DNA from: Bacteroidota bacterium
Lineage (GTDB): Bacteria; Bacteroidota; Bacteroidia; Bacteroidales; Prolixibacteraceae
NCBI GenBank assembly: GCA_030632865.1
Contig: DAOVTY010000164.1
Span: 1-7,260 of the forward strand
Length of the DNA stretch: 7,260 nucleotides
Reading direction: 5' to 3'
The notes beneath the pieces are model-generated. The model was not told the DNA's origin and did no database searches. It was given only the letters and a program-made list of their open reading frames with translations. The position numbers were made by a program, and so were the translations under genes. Shown piece after piece: positions 6,146-7,260 of this stretch. The stretch's first letter is position 1; each line of letters starts with the position of its first letter.

Positions 6146-7260
6146 TTACCATTCAACAAATAATAACTCTTTATTCCAGGGAAATTTCACAATCGATATA
6201 TTCCAATATAGCCTTTCTAGAAGGATATCCTGTGCTTTTCTCTCAACAATTAATTTGCAACTATTTTCTTTCTTATAAAGTTTACCTTCACGATGAATGA
6301 ACATTTGCCGCAATCCATCGGGCGATGTATTTTTAAGTGCTGGCCAACTTTTAATAGCCTCTTTTAATAAAATTATAGTTTCGGCTTTAATATTTTCGGT
6401 TAACTGACTTTCAATTGGAATAGGCTTTTTTAAAAGAACGCCACACAAATATTTTTCAAAAATTAAATTCCCTTCAAAAAAATTCTCATCGCCGGTTGCC
6501 AGATAATGCAGAGATTGAACCGCAACATCTAATTTATCCATTTTAATCCATCCATTATCTGCCAGCAAATCGAGCTTTTCAAAATATTTATTGAAAAATG
6601 GATGAAGAATAATTAAACCCGCATTTTTTATTGCAATTTCAGTTGTTTCATTTTCAATAAAACGAGGTTTATATTTTTTATTTTTTTGCTGAAACTTAGT
6701 ATTTTCAGAGACTAAATTAGACCTTGCCTCTTTTGTTGAATTTAATTGAATCTCTAAAGCTTTAAAATCTGCTATACCTTTTTCTAAAACAATTTTCTCA
6801 ATTACTTCTTTAAATCCAGAAACGAATGGAAAGCCAGCAAATCGGTTTAACTGCTTTTCATTTTGCGAGATTGTTAAATATAAATTTTTCAGTGCTGGTA
6901 ACCATTTCTCTTTTTCATCAAACAGAGAAACGTTAATGAGAAATCTCAAAAATAAAACTTGCAAATTATCTTTTAAAACAGTAAAAATTTTAATTACTTT
7001 TCTCCTATTTTTTTCAATTAAATAATTTATTTTTTCGAGAAATAAGAAAGCCACTTCTATTGGAAATTGCAATATGAAACGTTCAACTACATCTTCTTTA
7101 TTCTGCAAAACTTTATTTAAACGAGATATAAAAACTTTATCATTCAAACTTATTTTCCAATTCATATTTCTTGTGAATTCGACAATATATTCCTGTTTGC
7201 CATACCACGGCAAATAGCCATTTTCGAGAAAAAATATAAATGTTGTTTCTAAATCTTTTG
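6146..7260 (-). CDS. Contractile injection system tape measure protein, C-terminal part (5' end outside window)
   Basis: The last 370 codons of a larger gene; the frame is open to the window edge. The TTG at 7211-7213 is not the start: the frame continues upstream and reads FIFFLENGYLPWYGKQEY across it, and the FLE-G-LPWY element is a conserved motif of CIS tape measure proteins. The C-terminal portion carries the rest of the family pattern: IKNAGLIILHPFF (about 6593-6631), LHYLATGDENFFEGNL followed by EKYLCGVLLKKPIP (about 6416-6510), SWPALKNTSPDGLRQMFIHR, and a tail ending FPWNKELLFVEW. A Lys/Asn/Gln-rich linker (about 6655-6700) separates the two conserved parts. In eCIS particles this protein is thought to set tube length during assembly in the cytoplasm. 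The DNA is very A+T-rich with mostly A/T-ending codons. The stop codon (TAA, 6146-6148) is 3 bp before the next gene's ATG, so translation of the two is probably coupled. Full length and total tube-length contribution cannot be judged here. Confidence 0.87.
   Translation of the reverse strand, partial: KDLETTFIFFLENGYLPWYGKQEYIVEFTRNMNWKISLNDKVFISRLNKVLQNKEDVVERFILQFPIEVAFLFLEKINYLIEKNRRKVIKIFTVLKDNLQVLFLRFLINVSLFDEKEKWLPALKNLYLTISQNEKQLNRFAGFPFVSGFKEVIEKIVLEKGIADFKALEIQLNSTKEARSNLVSENTKFQQKNKKYKPRFIENETTEIAIKNAGLIILHPFFNKYFEKLDLLADNGWIKMDKLDVAVQSLHYLATGDENFFEGNLIFEKYLCGVLLKKPIPIESQLTENIKAETIILLKEAIKSWPALKNTSPDGLRQMFIHREGKLYKKENSCKLIVERKAQDILLERLYWNISIVKFPWNKELLFVEW

Noticed and set aside
7211..7213. 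TTG as the start of the tape measure gene
   Set aside because: The frame stays open to the window end and the conserved FLENGYLPWY element spans this codon, so the gene is 5'-truncated by the window and not started here.
1..7260. CRISPR array, tRNA/rRNA genes, insertion sequences
   Set aside because: No regularly spaced direct repeats, no tRNA cloverleaf with CCA-type end or rRNA-like stretch, and no transposase-like protein were seen on either strand.

Overview
The window looks like a Bacteroidota chromosome. It is A+T-rich, the start codons have A-rich upstream stretches without a Shine-Dalgarno motif, there is a TAnnTTTG-type promoter box before one gene, and the protein families are ones well known from that phylum. 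I cannot name a genus from the sequence alone.

Layout. The left third is plus-strand and looks like ordinary chromosome: a small helical protein of unknown function (92-562), a 193-bp intergenic stretch with nested inverted repeats and a likely promoter, and a full-length ABC-F translation factor, EttA (756-2441). A 114-bp convergent gap (2442-2555) separates this from the right two thirds, which is one minus-strand gene cluster read from right to left: the C-terminal part of a contractile injection system (CIS) tape measure protein (runs off the window end, stops at 6146), a 739-residue DUF4157 'eCIS core' protein (3923-6142), and a CIS-type AAA+ ATPase (2556-3875). The tape measure stop and the DUF4157 start are only 3 bp apart, and the ATPase follows after 47 bp, so the three are probably one transcript.

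How the genes fit together. Tape measure protein plus dedicated AAA+ ATPase is the distal end of an extracellular contractile injection system (eCIS; Afp/PVC/MAC-like, a phage-tail-like particle that delivers proteins). The tape measure sets tube length, and the Afp15-type ATPase is thought to act in assembly. The sheath, tube and baseplate genes should lie beyond position 7260. The most interesting object is the protein between them. It has no signal peptide and starts with the DUF4157 zincin-like module that marks eCIS-associated proteins. It then has Glu-rich Gln-Arg-Gln repeats, an unrecognised middle section, an OmpA-like domain lacking the usual peptidoglycan-binding Asp, and a C-terminal metzincin-like protease motif (HExxHxxxxxD followed by a Met-turn-like segment). 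My reading is that it is a candidate protease cargo or toxin of this eCIS. That is inference from domain content and gene position.
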